A stretch of DNA of 64,000 bases. Source: an uncultured Lachnospiraceae bacterium. GTDB taxonomy: Bacteria > Bacillota > Clostridia > Lachnospirales > Lachnospiraceae. Positions 34,184-42,550 of the stretch are shown here, piece by piece. A program made the translations under genes and the position numbers. Every line of letters begins with the position of its first letter. Position 1 is the first letter of the stretch. The DNA lies in NCBI GenBank assembly GCA_934899185.1, contig CAKXYI010000001.1:558001-622000 (forward strand). The letters run 5' to 3'. The notes beneath the pieces were generated by a model that saw only the letters and a list, made by a program, of their open reading frames with translations, did no database searches and was not told where the DNA came from.

Positions 34184-35842
34184 TTATACCTCTAAGACAA
34201 CGGCGATATTCTTGCCCTTATCTTTCGCACGATACATGGCAAAATCTGCACATCGAACCAGTTCAATATAATCCAGATTCTTTTTCGTTGTAACAACGCC
34301 AAGGCTTCCCGTAATGGCCATATGACAATTTTCTATCGAACTCTGATATTCCTCTGCCAATCGTTCGATTACCATATTTGCATCGGTCCGAACCTGCTCT
34401 CCTGACATCTCACCTACATAACAAAATACAAACTCATCGCCACCAATACGTCCCACTTCTCCCGGGAACAGCGATTGTAACGTCTGCGCTACATAGCATA
34501 AGATTTCATCCCCCTGCTGATGACCATAATCTGTATTAAATCTCTTAAAGTCGTCCACATCCAAAAATCCAAAAACAATCTGCTCGCCATGTTCTGTTGC
34601 ATACTCTGCTTTTTCTCTGGCATATGCCTCAAAAGCCCTTTTGTTCATAACACCGGTAAGCGGATCACTGTCTGCCTGCAGCTGTAATTCCTGCTGCGCA
34701 TTCTTTTGCTGCTCATGTTTTTCTTCCACATAATCCATCAATTCGTTGATGCCTTCTGCCATTTTTCCCATTTCATCCCGAGACTCCACCGGCATACGCA
34801 GCGAGTAATCCTGTGTCTGTCTGATTCTCTCAAACATATCAATTGCATTCTGGATTGGATGCAAAATGTGATTTGTCAAATATATCTCTGATACAATAGC
34901 TCCAACACACAAAACAAAAAGCACTAAGACAATCCACAAGACAAACGACCACATATCGCGCTTTTGTTCTGACAGATTTTCACTGATGCGAATGCTCCAC
35001 TCTGTGTATTGTACATCTGAATAATAGGTAATGTATTTCTCCCCACCATAATGATAAATAATCTCACCCGTCGGATGTTTCTCATGGTCAATTGCACTGT
35101 ATTTCTCGTGGAATTCATTTCGGTCTTTGGTCGTCGTAACAAACTTGCGCAAGCTTGTCTTATCTTCCTTTGTTCCCGCAGTAATGATGGTGTCCCTTCC
35201 GTCCAGCAAATAAAAAGTTCCTTCAGACAGCGATTTCATATTCAGACGCAAATCATCAAAATATGTGGTATCCAGTTCCTCTACCACATAGCCGACCAAG
35301 GTATCTCCGTTATATATTCCAATATAAGCCGGAACCACCCTCTTTACGCCATCGTCCGTTTCACGCTCGTAAACATTTCCCATAACGAATTCGCCCGTAT
35401 GATATTTATCATCAAGAGTACGCAGTTTACTAATTTCCTGTAACTCATACCGTTCGCTGGAGCCCACCACATGAAAATCTCGATCCATAACAGACACACT
35501 TACTACATAATCTGCATGGTTTACCTGCTGTTGCAATAAGTTATCGAGATACCCTCTCTGATCTTTTTCCTTTCCATCCAGACTATCCTGTGCTGCATCT
35601 ACAACCAGACCATAACTGGCTATCGTAGACATTGCACTTTTTCTTCTCTCTGCAAATTTTTGAATATTTATAATCTGATTCTCGCTGATTGCTTTTAAAT
35701 TGCATTCTGTCAACTCATCTATTTTCTGACTTGTCTCATAAAGAGAAAACACGCCAAAAACACACAGCGGTGCAATAGAGAAAAGCAACAACATCGCTAA
35801 TACACGTTTTTTTAATTTACTTTCTTTTTTCTTCCCAATCAT
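34184..35842 (-). CDS. Membrane diguanylate cyclase (dCACHE-HAMP-GGDEF)
   Basis: 552 residues. The first membrane helix (about 13-32) leads to an extracellular double-CACHE-like sensor to about residue 260. Then come a second helix, a HAMP segment (HPIQNAIDMFERIRQTQDYSLR), a short coiled coil and a GGDEF domain. The active site GGDEF is intact at 467-471, with metal Asp in FLDVDDFKRFN, so it should make cyclic di-GMP from GTP. No RxxD inhibitory site is present before GGDEF. The PilZ receptor encoded near 49 kb is a plausible reader. It lies 37 bases after the DNA glycosylase gene. Confidence 0.93.
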   Translation of the reverse strand: MIGKKKESKLKKRVLAMLLLFSIAPLCVFGVFSLYETSQKIDELTECNLKAISENQIINIQKFAERRKSAMSTIASYGLVVDAAQDSLDGKEKDQRGYLDNLLQQQVNHADYVVSVSVMDRDFHVVGSSERYELQEISKLRTLDDKYHTGEFVMGNVYERETDDGVKRVVPAYIGIYNGDTLVGYVVEELDTTYFDDLRLNMKSLSEGTFYLLDGRDTIITAGTKEDKTSLRKFVTTTKDRNEFHEKYSAIDHEKHPTGEIIYHYGGEKYITYYSDVQYTEWSIRISENLSEQKRDMWSFVLWIVLVLFVLCVGAIVSEIYLTNHILHPIQNAIDMFERIRQTQDYSLRMPVESRDEMGKMAEGINELMDYVEEKHEQQKNAQQELQLQADSDPLTGVMNKRAFEAYAREKAEYATEHGEQIVFGFLDVDDFKRFNTDYGHQQGDEILCYVAQTLQSLFPGEVGRIGGDEFVFCYVGEMSGEQVRTDANMVIERLAEEYQSSIENCHMAITGSLGVVTTKKNLDYIELVRCADFAMYRAKDKGKNIAVVLEV

Positions 35843-35879
35843 ATACCAAACCCTTTTATCTTAAATGTAATAACAATGG

Positions 35880-36371
35880 CTACAGATATTGTCCCCATTG
35901 CCCGATCAGACGTTCCAACGAGTATGCCGCGTTTGCCGGACTCGTCGATGGAAGTACGACGGCTTCCATTCCCAATATTTTCTCCTGATATTTCTTATAG
36001 TATTTCCCGGATGCTGCACCATTACAATACACTTTTTTGATCTGCGACCGTTCGATAATGGGCTGTAGATCTGTCGGCACAACATTGCGAATACTGCTAT
36101 CACTCGATCCGATAATGTCACAACTATAAATGGCGTCCCACAATGCGATGTGATTGCGGTGCAGCATATCCTTTTTCTCCTCGATCGTGACCGGCACCTT
36201 TTCCTGTAATACAGCTGCCATGACTTTCCAAAAACGATTCTGCGGATGCCCATAGAAAAACATCTGCTCTCTGGACTTGACCGATGGCAGGCTCCCCAGG
36301 ATCAGTATTTTTGAATCTGCATCATATAGAGGAGGGAAGGGATGCACAATGTGTTGATAGTCTGCTTTCAT
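35880..36371 (-). CDS. Uracil-DNA glycosylase superfamily protein, hypoxanthine-DNA glycosylase (family 6) type
   Basis: 163 residues. Base-excision repair enzyme that probably removes deaminated adenine (hypoxanthine) from DNA. Motifs of the UDG fold are seen: ILILGSLPSVKS near the N-terminus, FYGHPQNRFWK, and LPSTSPANAA late. These fit the DNA-deoxyinosine glycosylase group. Start at the ATG two bases after the EamA stop; a GTG two codons upstream is possible and neither has a strong RBS, so it probably relies on coupling to the upstream gene. Confidence 0.85.
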   Translation of the reverse strand: MKADYQHIVHPFPPLYDADSKILILGSLPSVKSREQMFFYGHPQNRFWKVMAAVLQEKVPVTIEEKKDMLHRNHIALWDAIYSCDIIGSSDSSIRNVVPTDLQPIIERSQIKKVYCNGAASGKYYKKYQEKILGMEAVVLPSTSPANAAYSLERLIGQWGQYL

Positions 36372-36373
36372 GA

Positions 36374-36787
36374 TCACAAGACCATAACCAGTGTTCCCAC
36401 ACCGATCAGAATACAGCCGATCAGGGATTTGGCAGTAAACTCCTCGTGCAGGAATACAAATGCCAAGACCAGCGTGATAACAACGCTCAATTTATCGACG
36501 GGAACGACCTTGGATGCCTCTCCCATCTGCAACGCCCTGTAATAGCACAACCAGGATGCACCGGTTGCCAGACCGGATAAGATCAAAAACAGCCAGGACT
36601 TCTTGCTGATCTCCGTGATCCCACTCTGTGTATGGGTCAAAAATACCATACCCCATGCCATGACAACGACCACCATGGTACGGATCGCTGTCGCCAAATT
36701 GGAATTGACTCCATCAATACCGATCTTTGCCAAAATAGATGTCAAAGCTGCGAACACTGCCGAAAGAACTGCAAATACTGCCCACAT
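36374..36787 (-). CDS. Half-size EamA/DMT family transporter
   Basis: 137 residues with five hydrophobic segments, one EamA unit instead of the usual two. KVVPVDKLSVVITLVLAFVF and the terminal LIGCILIGVGTLVM are the typical half-repeat ends. Single-unit members work as dimers. Substrate unknown. The ATG chosen lies about 11 bases after GGAGG; an earlier ATG touches the site itself and is unlikely. Confidence 0.85.
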   Translation of the reverse strand: MWAVFAVLSAVFAALTSILAKIGIDGVNSNLATAIRTMVVVVMAWGMVFLTHTQSGITEISKKSWLFLILSGLATGASWLCYYRALQMGEASKVVPVDKLSVVITLVLAFVFLHEEFTAKSLIGCILIGVGTLVMVL

Positions 36788-36909
36788 AAAAATCATCTCC
36801 TCCTACTTACATTTAACTTTTCCTCTTATCTGTAAATAATTATACGCCTATTTTCCCAAATGAACAGATTTTATTCGTGTTCAGATTTCATACAAATTCA
36901 CACCTCTAT

Positions 36910-38316
36910 TTAAGCAAACAGGGCAAATAGGCGGTCCAAAAGTCCGGTGGACTGTAGGAAAAGGATCACCATGATGACCGGTGCCACATATTTGATCATG
37001 ACATTATACAAGTGCTTTCTGGAGAACTTACCATTCGGATGCTCCATCTCGTCTGCGATCCATTTTGGTCCGACGATCCATCCGACTAAAATGGTGGAGA
37101 ATACCGAAATAAGCGGCATCAGGAAACTATTGCTGATGTAATCCATAATATCAAGCAACTGTCCGGTCGAGCCATTCGGCAATTTGACCTCCACATAAAA
37201 GATACTGTACCCCAGAGCGATCACCGCTGTTGCAATCAGGTAAATGATCGTCAAAACTCCTGTCGTCTTCTTTCTCTCGGTGTGAAAAACTTCCATACAG
37301 TTTGCCGTGATGGCTTCCAAAACAGAAATGCAGGAAGTCAACGCTGCAAATGCTGTCAAAAGGAAAAATACCAATCCGATCACATAGCCCGCTTTTCCCA
37401 TAGCATAAAAGGTCTTTGGCAAAGCCACAAACATAAGGCTTGGTCCGGCAGACATGCCATCAATCCCGGAAAAGACAAAGATGGCAGGAATGATCATCAT
37501 ACCCGCCAGAATAGCTACGCCGGTATCCACGATCTCGATCTGTGCGACCGACTTATTGAGATCCACTTCCTTCTTCACATAGGAACCATAAGTTATCATG
37601 ATACCCATGGAAACGCTGAGTGAAAAGAACAGCTGGCTCATAGCATCCAAGGTGATCTGCAGGAAACGCGATAGCGTCAACCCAGACACATCCGGTATCA
37701 GATAGACCTTGAGTCCGTCCAGACCTGTCCGCACGGCTCCACTCTCCTCCCCTGATTTCAGGGTCAGAGAAAAGATGGCGATACCAACGACCAGCACAAG
37801 CAGGATTGGCATAATGAATTTAGAGCATCGCTCGATGCCGCCCTCAACACCGTTATAAACGATAAAGCCGGTAAGCAACATGAAGATCAAGCCAAACCAC
37901 ACCGATGACGGGTCTGTGATAAAATCCGTGAAATAATCATCATTTGCTGCTGCCGCAAAATCTCCGGTCAGATAGACCGTAAAGTATTTCAGGATCCATC
38001 CGCCGATCACGGCATAATAGGTCATAATGAGCATTGGGACGCAGAAGGTCAGGATACCCAGTTTTTTCCAGCCCGGCCGCATAGTCTCATAAGCCGCTAT
38101 GGCGGACTGTCCTGTCTTTCGTCCGATCGCAATATCCGTTGTCAGCAGGGTAAAGCCAAAAGTCAGCACCAAAACGATATAGATGATCAAAAACAGACCA
38201 CCACCGTCTTTTGCCACTAAATAAGGAAAGCGCCATAAGTTTCCTACGCCTACGGCACTTCCTGCTGCAGCCATAACAAAACCGATCTGACCGCTAAAAC
38301 TACTTTTCTTTTTCAT
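36910..38316 (-). CDS. Neurotransmitter:sodium symporter (NSS) family amino acid transporter
   Basis: 468 residues with 11-12 membrane segments. The N-terminal signature GSAVGVGNLWRFPYL contains the unwound TM1 region with sodium-site residues, as in LeuT and MhsT. It couples sodium entry to uptake of an amino acid. Seen: SCISVLEAITANCME in TM8 with sodium-ligand type residues. RBS AGGAGA precedes the start. It is probably monocistronic. Confidence 0.95.
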   Translation of the reverse strand: MKKKSSFSGQIGFVMAAAGSAVGVGNLWRFPYLVAKDGGGLFLIIYIVLVLTFGFTLLTTDIAIGRKTGQSAIAAYETMRPGWKKLGILTFCVPMLIMTYYAVIGGWILKYFTVYLTGDFAAAANDDYFTDFITDPSSVWFGLIFMLLTGFIVYNGVEGGIERCSKFIMPILLVLVVGIAIFSLTLKSGEESGAVRTGLDGLKVYLIPDVSGLTLSRFLQITLDAMSQLFFSLSVSMGIMITYGSYVKKEVDLNKSVAQIEIVDTGVAILAGMMIIPAIFVFSGIDGMSAGPSLMFVALPKTFYAMGKAGYVIGLVFFLLTAFAALTSCISVLEAITANCMEVFHTERKKTTGVLTIIYLIATAVIALGYSIFYVEVKLPNGSTGQLLDIMDYISNSFLMPLISVFSTILVGWIVGPKWIADEMEHPNGKFSRKHLYNVMIKYVAPVIMVILFLQSTGLLDRLFALFA

Positions 38317-38370
38317 CTTTTTAAATTTCTCCTGTTTTTTATCTTTATTTTGTATTTTACCGAAATAAAA

Positions 38371-38402
38371 ATAACCACTGCGTAAAACTGCACAGTGGTT
38401 AT
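38371..38402 (-). terminator. Intrinsic terminator after the DUF134-NifX gene
   Basis: ATAACCACTG and CAGTGGTTAT form a ten-bp stem followed on the minus strand by TTTTTATTT. Confidence 0.8.
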
Positions 38403-38453
38403 ATTATATCAAGAATATTCTGTTGTGCCTAGGAATTTCTTCCTTAATTTCCG

Positions 38454-39230
38454 TTAATTTCCGCTACATCCGTGCTTATCTTCGCCACAGGAATGACCAC
38501 CACAAGAATGACCTTCTTCATGACCATGATGTGAGCACGCTACGTTTGGGTTGTATCCCAGATTATTTGCTAACAGTGCCTCTACTGCTGCATCACAAGA
38601 TCCTGCCACGCCACCGTACAACCGAATACCAGCCTGTGCCAATGCATTCTGTGCACCGCCGCCAATACCTCCACAGATCAGCACATCTACATTTGCACCT
38701 GTAAGAAATCCTGCAAGTGCTCCGTGTCCCTGTCCGTTGGTATCCACAACCTGGGTATTTACAATCTTGCCATCTTCTACATCGTAAAGTTTAAACTGCT
38801 CGGAATGTCCAAAATGCTGGAAAATATTTCCATCCTCATACGTAACTGCGATTCTCATTTGCTTTTCTCCCTTCTCTTGAAACTGGACTCCATACCTATG
38901 TCTCTGGCAACCGCCACAATGACATACGTCTTCCTTGCCTTCACAAAGGCGGTAGTCTCCTCCCTCAATACGAAGGGGCATGCCTTCTACAAGTGCTGTC
39001 GCAATTTTTGCTCTGGCTGTATTGTAAATCGCCTGCGCTGTTGTCCTTGCCACCTGCATATAACTGCTGCATTCTTCCTGTGAAAAACCCTGCACATCAA
39101 TCAGACGGATTGCTTCAAACTCATCAACCGTCAAAACAACAGCTGTCTGATTTTCATCCTGTCCTACAGGTACAAAGTTACATACCTTCGGCATGTGGCA
39201 TACTTTTCTGCACTTTCTCGGTCTTGGCAT
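38454..39230 (-). CDS. DUF134 HTH regulator fused to a NifX/dinitrogenase-cofactor-type domain, with metal-binding tail
   Basis: 258 residues in three parts. Residues 1-105 are a DUF134 domain (MPRPRKCRKV, DEFEAIRLIDVQGFSQEEC with a helix-turn-helix). Residues about 125-225 match the NifX/NafY/NifB-C cofactor-binding fold (MRIAVTYEDGNIFQHFGHSEQF, with ICGGIGGGAQNAL). The end is a His/Cys-rich tail (HHGHEEGHSCGGHSC). DUF134 and the NifX-type protein are usually separate neighbours; here they are joined. The architecture suggests a metal- or FeS-responsive regulator. RBS AAGGAG lies seven bases before the ATG. Two GGCATATG(C/T)C sites lie in its promoter. Confidence 0.85.
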   Translation of the reverse strand: MPRPRKCRKVCHMPKVCNFVPVGQDENQTAVVLTVDEFEAIRLIDVQGFSQEECSSYMQVARTTAQAIYNTARAKIATALVEGMPLRIEGGDYRLCEGKEDVCHCGGCQRHRYGVQFQEKGEKQMRIAVTYEDGNIFQHFGHSEQFKLYDVEDGKIVNTQVVDTNGQGHGALAGFLTGANVDVLICGGIGGGAQNALAQAGIRLYGGVAGSCDAAVEALLANNLGYNPNVACSHHGHEEGHSCGGHSCGEDKHGCSGN

Positions 39231-39250
39231 GCTACAGCTCCTTTGTTATC

Positions 39251-39308
39251 GGCATATGCCAGTTAATATCTCCATTCCTACTTTACTCTTATTTATGGCA
39301 TATGTCAA
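39251..39308 (-). promoter_or_regulatory. Promoter of the DUF134-NifX gene with two palindromic operators
   Basis: Perfect TTGACA (39308-39303), a 17-base spacer and TAAAGT (39285-39280) on the minus strand. The -35 is embedded in the palindrome-like GGCATATGTC (39297-39306). A perfect GGCATATGCC follows at 39251-39260, 46 bp away, between promoter and start. This is the layout expected for autorepression. Confidence 0.7.
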
Positions 39309-39375
39309 TTATTACTGTCTCTGTTGTTTTAATTCAGAACATTTTTGTTAGAATCAAATTGAATCAGCTGCCCTC

Positions 39376-39669
39376 TTAGCCATGCAAGCCTGCGGACTGG
39401 CGGATCATGTCTTCAACAACAATGTCGTAGATCTCACCGATCGTATTGCAGTATTCCAAGACCTTCCACGGCTCATTGGTATGGAAATGGATTTTGATCA
39501 AATCCTCATCGCCTGCTGCGATCAGGCAGTTCCCTTCAAAATGATCTGTGATGTAATCTGCGATCTCATCCTCATCTAAATCCTCGTCTCGGCGGTCGAT
39601 CAGAAGTTGTGTATCATAACGATAGGCAAACTGATCATCCTCAACATCTACACTATTTACATTTCCCAT
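39376..39669 (-). CDS. Stand-alone FakA/YloV (DAK2-type) C-terminal-like domain protein
   Basis: 97 residues, acidic. The segment IKIHFHTNEPWKVLEYCNTI closely follows the IKVHVHT...PG.VLEYA pattern of FakA (YloV), the ATP-binding subunit of fatty acid kinase. The FAYRYDTQLLI start matches the same domain. The nucleotide-binding DAK2 part is absent. The start has GGAGG eight bases upstream, so it appears to be a real small gene rather than a fragment. It may bind acyl groups or act as an accessory protein; function is inferred only from similarity. Confidence 0.7.
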   Translation of the reverse strand: MGNVNSVDVEDDQFAYRYDTQLLIDRRDEDLDEDEIADYITDHFEGNCLIAAGDEDLIKIHFHTNEPWKVLEYCNTIGEIYDIVVEDMIRQSAGLHG

Positions 39670-39691
39670 ATTTTTTTCCTCCTAATATGAT

Positions 39692-39822
39692 ATGTGCTTT
39701 AGCACATTCTCGCGCCGAGTGCGGTCGCTTGCGACAACCTACATCTTCGCACGAGTGCGCATCATCGGCACGTTAGTGCCTTTTATGTAATAGGGAATTC
39801 CGTTGGAATTTCCCATTACATA
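39692..39822. repeat. Cluster of five consecutive inverted repeats, intergenic
   Basis: Hairpins in order: ATGTGCT-TT-AGCACAT (39692-39707), GTCGC-TT-GCGAC (39724-39735), CGCAC-GA-GTGCG (39748-39759), GGCAC-GTTA-GTGCC (39767-39780) and an 18-bp imperfect stem-loop (39784-39822). No coding frame is visible. It resembles a composite intergenic repeat element. Confidence 0.6.
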
Positions 39823-39826
39823 AAAA

Positions 39827-39856
39827 TAACCACCGGGCATTTTCGCCCAGTGGTTA
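39827..39856 (-). terminator. Intrinsic terminator of the GH31 gene
   Basis: A 12-bp stem (39827-39838 with 39845-39856, one G.U) and a T5 tail on the minus strand lie 37 bases after the GH31 stop. Confidence 0.85.
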
Positions 39857-39892
39857 CATTATAGCATAATATTATTCTATGCCCAGTAAAAT

Positions 39893-42394
39893 CTACATTC
39901 CGATCAGATCAAAGGCTTCAAAAGAAACCACAAGTTGATAATCTCTGTGGATATTTGGATATTTGATCTGAACAGATTTTAAGGTCTGGCTGTAATACCA
40001 GCCGCTCTCTGCCGCCTCATAGTCCGCACGGTGCAGGAAATGCTCCAGATTTTGTCCATCCACTTGTACCCAATACGGCGATTTTTCGCGATGCACCATA
40101 TCAATATGGATATGTTCGATTGGGCTTTCATAAGAGCCTGTGACCGTAAAATCAAGGGTCGTCTTTTCTCCGGCATGCATGGCGATATGAGTATTACAGT
40201 AAACGCCCTTTTCATAGTCAAGACTTGCGCCGTCATCATCATAGAGATCAAAGTCTGCATCCTGATCCGGCACACAGAGGATCTTTAAGTCTGTTACCTT
40301 TTCCGTTGCCAGATTAAAGATCTGATTTTCTGCCATTGGCAGGATGGTTCCGCTCTTTAAAAACATTGGAATACTTTCCAAAGTGACTGGAACGTTGATC
40401 GTCTGTCCGCCCTCGTAGGCTTCTCTTGTCTTATAATCATAAAAGACCGTACCCTTTGGCAGATAGACCTGACGCTCGCTCGCACCCTTTTCTACCACGT
40501 TTGCCACAAGAAGCGAATCACCCAGCATAAAGGTAGTTCCTTCATTATAACAATGCGCATCCTCCTGAAACGCATACACAAGCGGTTCCATGATCGGTGC
40601 TCCCGTCTTCGCTGCACGCGCCATCAATGCATACATATAAGGAGACAGGCGATAACGGAACTGAATCGCTTTACGGATCAGATGCTTGGTACCGCTATAC
40701 ATCCACGGCTCTGTAACCGTATTATCTATATTTGTCGAATGGATGGAAAAACGTGGCTGGAAAATGCCATTTTGTACCCAGCGTACAAAAAGTTCTTCCT
40801 CCGGTGCTGTGCCATAAAATCCACCGATATCGCAGCCATGATTTGCCACACCGGAAAGCCCCATTCCAAGAATTGTTGCTATATTATATTTCAGACTTTC
40901 CCAACAGGTGAGGTTATCTCCAGCCCATGTCTGCGCATAACGCTGGATACCTGCATGACCTGATCGGCACACTGCAAAAGCTCTGGTGTTCGGAAATTCC
41001 TCATGCACCGCTTCCTGCGTCAATTGACACATGAGGTTGCTCATAACCGGTTTTACCTGACCGATTGTCGCACCTTTTCCCTCAAAGAAAACGCGGGCAT
41101 CCTTATCCACAAGACCTTCGTATTCGCAGTTGTCATTCCACACAGAAGTCACACCATAGGATAACAAATTATCTTTTAAATATTGCTTCCAGTCATTACG
41201 CACGGATTCCTTGGTATAGTCGATATAATTTCCCATACCGCCCCACCAGAGACCTACCGCCGGTTTTTCTTCCTCGCTGTCTTTTACAAACATGCCTTTT
41301 TCTTCCATTTCCTTCTTATAAGGATGGGATAAAAGCATACCCGGTTTCACATTCGGAGAAACGGTAATCCCGCGCTCTGTCATCTGTTTAAAATGATCTG
41401 CAGGATCTTTGAATTTATCATGATTCCATGTAAATGTATAACGTTTCATGCCCTCGCCTGCATCAATCTCACAATATCCGGAAGATAACTGGAAACCATC
41501 AATTGGAATCTCCTCCTCTTTTGCCGTGTCAATAAATCCGACGATCGCATCATCTGCATCCTTCGGCAGTTCCGGGTAATACATGGAGGAGCCTAGATAA
41601 CCTAAGGCTGTCTTCGGCAGCATAACCGATTTCCCTGTCAAATCCGTATAGCGCGAAACAACTTCTTTCATCGTTGGTCCCGCAATAAAGAAAAGATCAA
41701 TATCACCGCCATCCATGCGGACGGTGCTATGGTGCTTTGTATAATTACTATGGGATCGTCCCATGTTAAAATCGCATTCCCAGGTTGTATGATAAAAATA
41801 TCCCACTGCTTTTTTGGTTCGTTCATTCAATTTCAGATAAAATGGAATGTGCTTATATAAAGCATCTGTTTTTTCCGGATTGTAGCCCATGCAATCTCCC
41901 GGCGCTGTCTGCATAAATGATTCGCGCTTATTGAGTTCGCCCGTACGCTCACCAAATCCATAATAGTTGTCTGCACTTTCCATAACGCATGTATGGATCC
42001 GACGTCCATTGCTGTCACAAAGCCATCCACGATATGGGATATCCTCGTGCAAAAGCGTCCCCTCTTCATCATAAATCTGCAAAAGGAATGGCTCTTTTTG
42101 TACCACAACTTTTAACTTTTTTCCCTGAAGTACCACCTTAGATGCATCTTCTGTCATCACAGCATCCGCCGGTGTAATTCTATGACGATATCCTTTTAAC
42201 ACTTCATCCATACGGTCTTCCCAGGCTGTCATGGCAAGCGAATACGATTCCTCAGCAAAATCTCCCGTAAAGCCCGCACGGATACGCACAATATCATCGG
42301 TCAGAAATAAGATACGCATTTCTATGGCATTCGTTGATAGCACAAATGTCTGCGCTCTTTTTTCCACCCCAAGCAGTTTTTCTACAATTTTCAT
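39893..42394 (-). CDS. Glycoside hydrolase family 31 (alpha-glucosidase/alpha-xylosidase type)
   Basis: 833 residues, no signal peptide, so it acts on imported oligosaccharides. An N-terminal beta-sandwich contains NYYGFGERTG. The catalytic barrel has the nucleophile D421 (VTSVWNDNCEYE) and acid/base D493 (TWAGDNLTCW), with GLWWGGMGNY before them. C-terminal beta domains follow. The NDNCEYE form differs from the WxDMNEP of common alpha-glucosidases, so linkage specificity (alpha-1,4, alpha-1,6 or alpha-xyloside) is open. RBS GGGGG precedes ATG. It lies downstream of a GPH symporter and esterase, from which a terminator separates it. Confidence 0.93.
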   Translation of the reverse strand: MKIVEKLLGVEKRAQTFVLSTNAIEMRILFLTDDIVRIRAGFTGDFAEESYSLAMTAWEDRMDEVLKGYRHRITPADAVMTEDASKVVLQGKKLKVVVQKEPFLLQIYDEEGTLLHEDIPYRGWLCDSNGRRIHTCVMESADNYYGFGERTGELNKRESFMQTAPGDCMGYNPEKTDALYKHIPFYLKLNERTKKAVGYFYHTTWECDFNMGRSHSNYTKHHSTVRMDGGDIDLFFIAGPTMKEVVSRYTDLTGKSVMLPKTALGYLGSSMYYPELPKDADDAIVGFIDTAKEEEIPIDGFQLSSGYCEIDAGEGMKRYTFTWNHDKFKDPADHFKQMTERGITVSPNVKPGMLLSHPYKKEMEEKGMFVKDSEEEKPAVGLWWGGMGNYIDYTKESVRNDWKQYLKDNLLSYGVTSVWNDNCEYEGLVDKDARVFFEGKGATIGQVKPVMSNLMCQLTQEAVHEEFPNTRAFAVCRSGHAGIQRYAQTWAGDNLTCWESLKYNIATILGMGLSGVANHGCDIGGFYGTAPEEELFVRWVQNGIFQPRFSIHSTNIDNTVTEPWMYSGTKHLIRKAIQFRYRLSPYMYALMARAAKTGAPIMEPLVYAFQEDAHCYNEGTTFMLGDSLLVANVVEKGASERQVYLPKGTVFYDYKTREAYEGGQTINVPVTLESIPMFLKSGTILPMAENQIFNLATEKVTDLKILCVPDQDADFDLYDDDGASLDYEKGVYCNTHIAMHAGEKTTLDFTVTGSYESPIEHIHIDMVHREKSPYWVQVDGQNLEHFLHRADYEAAESGWYYSQTLKSVQIKYPNIHRDYQLVVSFEAFDLIGM

Positions 42395-42461
42395 GGTAAT
42401 CCCCCTTCTATATATTATCTTGAGCCTTTTCTAATTTCTTATATTGTCATACTAACAAAGA

Positions 42462-42496
42462 AGAGACAGCAAATCTACACCAATTCTGCTGTCTCT
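42462..42496 (-). terminator. Intrinsic terminator after the esterase-GPH genes
   Basis: Perfect ten-bp stem AGAGACAGCA/TGCTGTCTCT and TCTTTGTT tail on the minus strand. It implies that GH31 has its own promoter or is expressed by read-through. Confidence 0.75.
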
Positions 42497-42550
42497 CCAT
42501 TCACTCTTTTACATATCTTGCTATTATATTTTTCCTTGTTAATATCTGCT

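Noticed and set aside
34184..34700. RxxD product-inhibition site in the diguanylate cyclase
   Set aside because: The residues before GGDEF (FPGEVGRI) lack the motif.
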